NCBI RefSeq assembly: GCF_028830055.1
Contig: NZ_CP101655.1
Coordinates: 3,003,382-3,067,381, forward strand
Direction of reading: 5' to 3'
DNA: 64,000 nucleotides
From: Pseudomonas serboccidentalis
Lineage (GTDB): Bacteria; Pseudomonadota; Gammaproteobacteria; Pseudomonadales; Pseudomonadaceae
Part shown: piece after piece, positions 61,014 through 64,000 of the stretch
How the letters are laid out: each line of letters begins with the position of its first letter
Position numbering within the stretch: position 1 is the first letter of the stretch
Made by a program: the position numbers and the translations under genes
Notes under the pieces: model-generated
Told to the model about the DNA's origin: nothing
The model's input: only the letters and a program-made list of their open reading frames with translations
Database searches by the model: none

Positions 61014-62486
61014 ATGGCTGTAACCCCTGATCGTGCAGGCAACAAACCGTTGATCGAAAGGCGTTCGATCGACTACATCCCGGAAGCGGAAAGACACGGT
61101 CGTCTGTTGAGCCAGTTCACCCTGTGGATGGGTGCGAATCTGCAAATCACCGCGATTGTCACCGGGGCGCTGGCCGTGGTGCTGGGCGGTGATGTGTTCT
61201 GGTCGTTGATCGGTCTGTTGATCGGCCAACTGCTGGGCGGTGGCGTGATGGCGCTGCATGCGGCACAAGGGCCGAAGCTTGGCCTGCCGCAGATGATTTC
61301 CAGCCGGGTGCAGTTCGGCGTCTATGGCGCGGCGATCCCGATCGTCTTGGTGTGCCTGATGTACCTGGGTTTCACCGCGACCGGCACGGTGTTGTCCGGT
61401 CAGGCGCTGGGTCAGTTGTTCGGCGTCAGCGACACCGTCGGCATCCTGCTGTTCGCCAGTGTCATCGTGGTGGTCACGGTGCTCGGTTATCGGGTGATCC
61501 ACTGGATCGGCCGGGTCGCCAGCGTGATCGGGGTGATTGCCTTCGTGTACCTGTTCAGCCGTCTGCTGAGTCAGGTTGACGTGGGCGCACTGTTGCAGAT
61601 CCGCCACTTCAGCTGGAGCAGCTTCTTGCTGGCGGTGTCGCTCGCGGCGTCCTGGCAGATCGCGTTCGGCCCGTATGTGGCGGACTATTCGCGCTACCTG
61701 CCGAGCAAGATTTCCTCAGTGAAAACGTTCTTCGCCGCTGGCGCAGGTTCGGTCATCGGTGCGCAGGTAGCGATGGTCCTCGGCGTGTTCGCCGCGGCTT
61801 CGGCCAACGGGCAGTTCGCCGGGCATGAAGTGGCTTACATCGTCGGGCTGGGCGGCACCGGTGCCACCGCTGCGCTGCTTTACTTCAGCATCGCGTTCGG
61901 CAAGGTCACCATCTCGACGCTGAACTCCTACGGCAGCTTCATGTGCATCGCCACCATCATCAGTGGCTTCCGTGGGCATCTGACGGTCTCGCGTCTGCAG
62001 CGTCTGGTGTTCGTGCTGGTGATCGTCGGCGCGGCAACCCTGATCGCCTTGCTCGGCCAGCACTCGTTCCTGGGTGCGTTCAAGTCGTTCATTCTGTTCC
62101 TGCTGGCGTTCTTCACGCCTTGGAGCGCGATCAACCTGGTCGACTACTACTGCATCACCCGCGAGCGCTATGACGTGCCGGCGCTGGCCGACCCGAACGG
62201 TCGCTACGGCCGCTGGAACCTGCTCGGGATCAGCATCTATGTGTTCGGTGTGCTGGTGCAGTTGCCGTTCATCTCCACCAAGTTCTACACCGGCCCGCTG
62301 GTGGCCGCCCTCGGTGATGTGGATATCTCCTGGATCATCGGTCTGGTGCTGCCTGCGGCGCTGTATTACCTGTGCGCCAAAAAATGGCACGGCTCGGTGC
62401 CTGATCAACTGATTCTGCCGGTCGAGCAGAACAGCGTTGTACCACCTGAAAAAAGTGGGCCCGGTCGCGCTGCGGCGCAGGCCTGA
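61014..62486 (+). CDS. NCS1-family (CodB-like) permease, candidate urocanate transporter
   Basis: The 490-residue protein has about 12 membrane spans with NCS1 features: RSIDYIPEAERHGRLLSQFT, WMGANLQITAIVTGALAVVL and PWSAINLVDYYC near the last third. It follows hutU by 143 bp and precedes hutX. Cytosine-permease-like transporters in hut clusters are reported to import urocanate; by position that is my best guess, but allantoin- or cytosine-like substrates cannot be excluded by sequence alone. Confidence 0.8.
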   Translation: MAVTPDRAGNKPLIERRSIDYIPEAERHGRLLSQFTLWMGANLQITAIVTGALAVVLGGDVFWSLIGLLIGQLLGGGVMALHAAQGPKLGLPQMISSRVQFGVYGAAIPIVLVCLMYLGFTATGTVLSGQALGQLFGVSDTVGILLFASVIVVVTVLGYRVIHWIGRVASVIGVIAFVYLFSRLLSQVDVGALLQIRHFSWSSFLLAVSLAASWQIAFGPYVADYSRYLPSKISSVKTFFAAGAGSVIGAQVAMVLGVFAAASANGQFAGHEVAYIVGLGGTGATAALLYFSIAFGKVTISTLNSYGSFMCIATIISGFRGHLTVSRLQRLVFVLVIVGAATLIALLGQHSFLGAFKSFILFLLAFFTPWSAINLVDYYCITRERYDVPALADPNGRYGRWNLLGISIYVFGVLVQLPFISTKFYTGPLVAALGDVDISWIIGLVLPAALYYLCAKKWHGSVPDQLILPVEQNSVVPPEKSGPGRAAAQA

Positions 62487-62555
62487 TTGGACGTGGACAG
62501 GGCTGGATGCCTCTTGACTGCCGTAAGCCAATTCATGATTAGGAGCGTCGCAACA

Positions 62556-63524
62556 ATGAAATCGAACAAGACCCTGCTGACTACACTGCTGTCCATGGGC
62601 CTGTTGGCCAGTGCCGGCGCCACCCAGGCGGCCGGTTGGTGCGAGTCCGGCAAACCGGTGAAATTCGCTGGCCTGAACTGGGAAAGCGCCATGCTGCTGA
62701 CCGACGTGCTGCAAGTGGTGCTGGAGAAAGGTTACGACTGCAAGACCGACAGCCTGCCGGGCAACTCCATCACCATGGAGAACGCCCTGAGCAGCAACGA
62801 TATTCAAGTGTTCGCCGAGGAATGGGTCGGCCGCAGTGAGGTCTGGAACAAGGCCGAGAAGGCCGGCAAGGTCGTCGGTATCGGCGCCCCGATCGTTGGC
62901 GCCATCGAAGGTTGGTACGTGCCGCGCTACGTGATCGAAGGCGATGCCAAACGCAAGATCGAGGCGAAAGCCCCGGACCTGAAAAACATCGCTGACCTGG
63001 GCAAATACGCAGCCATCTTCAAAGACGCTGAAGAGCCGTCCAAGGGCCGTTTCTACAACTGCCCGGCGGGCTGGACCTGCGAGCTGGACAACAGCGAAAT
63101 GCTCAAAAGCTACGGCCTGGAAAACACCTACACCAACTTCCGTCCGGGCACCGGGCCTGCGCTGGATGCGGCGGTGCTGTCGAGCTACAAGCGTGGCGAA
63201 CCGATCCTGTTCTACTACTGGTCGCCAACCCCGCTGATGGGCCAGATCGACGCGGTCAAGCTCGAAGAGAAACCGGGCGTCGACAAGACCGTGAGCATCA
63301 AGGTCGGCCTGTCGAAAACCTTCCACGAGCAAGCCCCGGAACTGGTGGCCGTGCTGGAAAAGGTCAACCTGCCGATCGACCTGCTGAACCAGAACCTGGG
63401 ACGCATGGCGAAGGAACGTATCGAGTCGCCAAAACTGGCGAAAATCTTCCTCAAGGAACATCCTGAGGTCTGGCACGCGTGGGTCAGCGACGACGCAGCC
63501 AAGAAAATCGACGCGGCCTTGTAG
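62556..63524 (+). CDS. hutX: ABC transporter glycine-betaine-type binding protein HutX
   Basis: The 322-residue protein has a signal peptide (MKSNKTLLTTLLSMGLLASA, cleavage after TQA) and an OpuAC-type domain with AAGWCESGKPVKFAGLNWES and FYYWSPTPLMGQIDAVKLEE. In Pseudomonas hut loci the XWV proteins form a histidine-linked ABC importer. AGGAGCG lies 8-12 bp before ATG 62556; a longer frame lacks signal-peptide character. It is followed by a hairpin and hutW. Confidence 0.9.
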   Translation: MKSNKTLLTTLLSMGLLASAGATQAAGWCESGKPVKFAGLNWESAMLLTDVLQVVLEKGYDCKTDSLPGNSITMENALSSNDIQVFAEEWVGRSEVWNKAEKAGKVVGIGAPIVGAIEGWYVPRYVIEGDAKRKIEAKAPDLKNIADLGKYAAIFKDAEEPSKGRFYNCPAGWTCELDNSEMLKSYGLENTYTNFRPGTGPALDAAVLSSYKRGEPILFYYWSPTPLMGQIDAVKLEEKPGVDKTVSIKVGLSKTFHEQAPELVAVLEKVNLPIDLLNQNLGRMAKERIESPKLAKIFLKEHPEVWHAWVSDDAAKKIDAAL

Positions 63525-63534
63525 GTTGAGCTTT

Positions 63535-63558
63535 CCGACTGCCGGCAACGGCAGTCGG
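63535..63558 (+). other. GNRA-capped hairpin between hutX and hutW
   Basis: CCGACTGCCG and CGGCAGTCGG pair perfectly (10 bp) around a GCAA tetraloop, 10 bp after the hutX stop. It has no T-tract, so it is better read as a 3' mRNA-stabilising or partial-attenuation hairpin. Confidence 0.75.
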
Positions 63559-63593
63559 ACGCTTGATCGCAACCCCTTGATTGAGAGTCTCTT

Positions 63594-64000
63594 ATGTTTC
63601 CCGAAAGCTTTACCTTTTCCATCGCCGACTGGGTCAACGGTTGGGTCGATTCGCTGGTCACCAACTACGGTGATGTGTTCCGCCACATCTCGGACACCCT
63701 GCTGTGGGCCATCGTCAACCTAGAAGGCCTGCTGCGTGCGGCGCCGTGGTGGTTGATGCTGGCGATCGTCGGGGTGGTTGCCTGGCATGCCACGCGTAAA
63801 GTCGTGACTACCGCTGTCATCGTCGGCCTGCTGTTTCTCGTTGGCGCCGTTGGCCTGTGGGACAAGCTTATGCAAACCCTGGCGCTGATGATGGTCGCGA
63901 CGATCATTTCGGTGCTGATCGGCATACCGCTGGGGATCCTCTCGGCGCGCAGCAATCGCCTGCGTTCGGTGCTGATGCCGCTGCTCGACATCATGCAAAC
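63594..64000 (+). CDS. hutW: ABC transporter permease HutW, truncated by window end
   Basis: The visible 135 residues begin MFPESFTFSIADWVNGWVDS and contain two or three hydrophobic segments (LLRAAPWWLMLAIVGVVAWH; VVTTAVIVGLLFLVGAVGLW) and the start of a BPD permease domain (ISVLIGIPLGILSARSNRLR), as in ProW/OpuAB permeases. It follows hutX and should be followed by the ATPase gene hutV outside the window. GAGAGTC precedes the ATG. Confidence 0.85.
   Translation, partial: MFPESFTFSIADWVNGWVDSLVTNYGDVFRHISDTLLWAIVNLEGLLRAAPWWLMLAIVGVVAWHATRKVVTTAVIVGLLFLVGAVGLWDKLMQTLALMMVATIISVLIGIPLGILSARSNRLRSVLMPLLDIMQ

Overview
The window is a stretch of core chromosome from a Pseudomonas of the P. fluorescens group. 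The base composition is high in G+C, and the gene order (mutY-asmA, hisBH-DUF2164-hisAF, ctp-envC-gpmI-yibN-grxC-secB-trmL, ntrBC-glnA-thiI-typA, fbp, hutFCDU) is one I know from Pseudomonas. Twelve to thirteen REP/REPIN palindromes of the kinds typical of P. fluorescens sit between genes. All assignments come from reading the sequence; no database search was possible.

Left part (1-13.3 kb). A decayed antitoxin-type gene and an inverted repeat open the window, followed by a small membrane protein and a tRNA-Thr gene. A minus-strand operon encodes a polar amino-acid ABC importer (hisP-hisJ-hisQ-hisM) with a methyltransferase overlapping its end. Next come a GABA-permease gene with a sigma-54 promoter and an accessory patch: a vapBC toxin-antitoxin pair set exactly between two copies of the same terminator, two tandem paralogous basic-headed proteins, an alpha/beta hydrolase, a solitary DUF1016 PD-(D/E)XK nuclease and several small exported or membrane proteins, then tRNA-Phe.

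Middle part (13.3-42.9 kb). yggX-mutY-asmA, a PanZ-like acetyl-CoA sensor, an OFA-family transporter, the histidine biosynthesis run hisB-hisH-DUF2164-hisA-hisF, and the envelope genes ctp/envC with a polysaccharide deacetylase. These are followed by gpmI, yibN-grxC-secB, trmL, and a nitrogen-control block (ntrC, ntrB, two DUF4124 proteins, a repeat protein, glnA). I see sigma-54 elements and NtrC-like sites upstream of both glnA and ntrB, so the two-component system probably feeds back on itself. thiI and typA close this part.

Right part (42.5-64 kb). A YkgJ protein, glycogen phosphorylase, a translationally coupled DUF2339/DUF3999 membrane pair, fbp, DUF924, a chemoreceptor carrying the amino-acid-type dCache motif, two small lipoproteins, and the start of the histidine-utilisation locus: hutF, hutC, hutD, hutU, an NCS1 permease, hutX and the truncated hutW. 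HutC-type operators lie in the hutF/hutC gap and just downstream of a sigma-54 element before hutU. A GNRA-capped hairpin separates hutX from hutW.

I see no phage, insertion sequence, CRISPR array or obviously new multi-gene system. The most unusual signals are the terminator-bounded vapBC cassette, the 77-79 bp intergenic tandem repeat at 31.2-31.4 kb, a possible small RNA near 13 kb, the stacked regulatory sites of ntrBC and hut, and the coupled DUF2339/DUF3999 pair.
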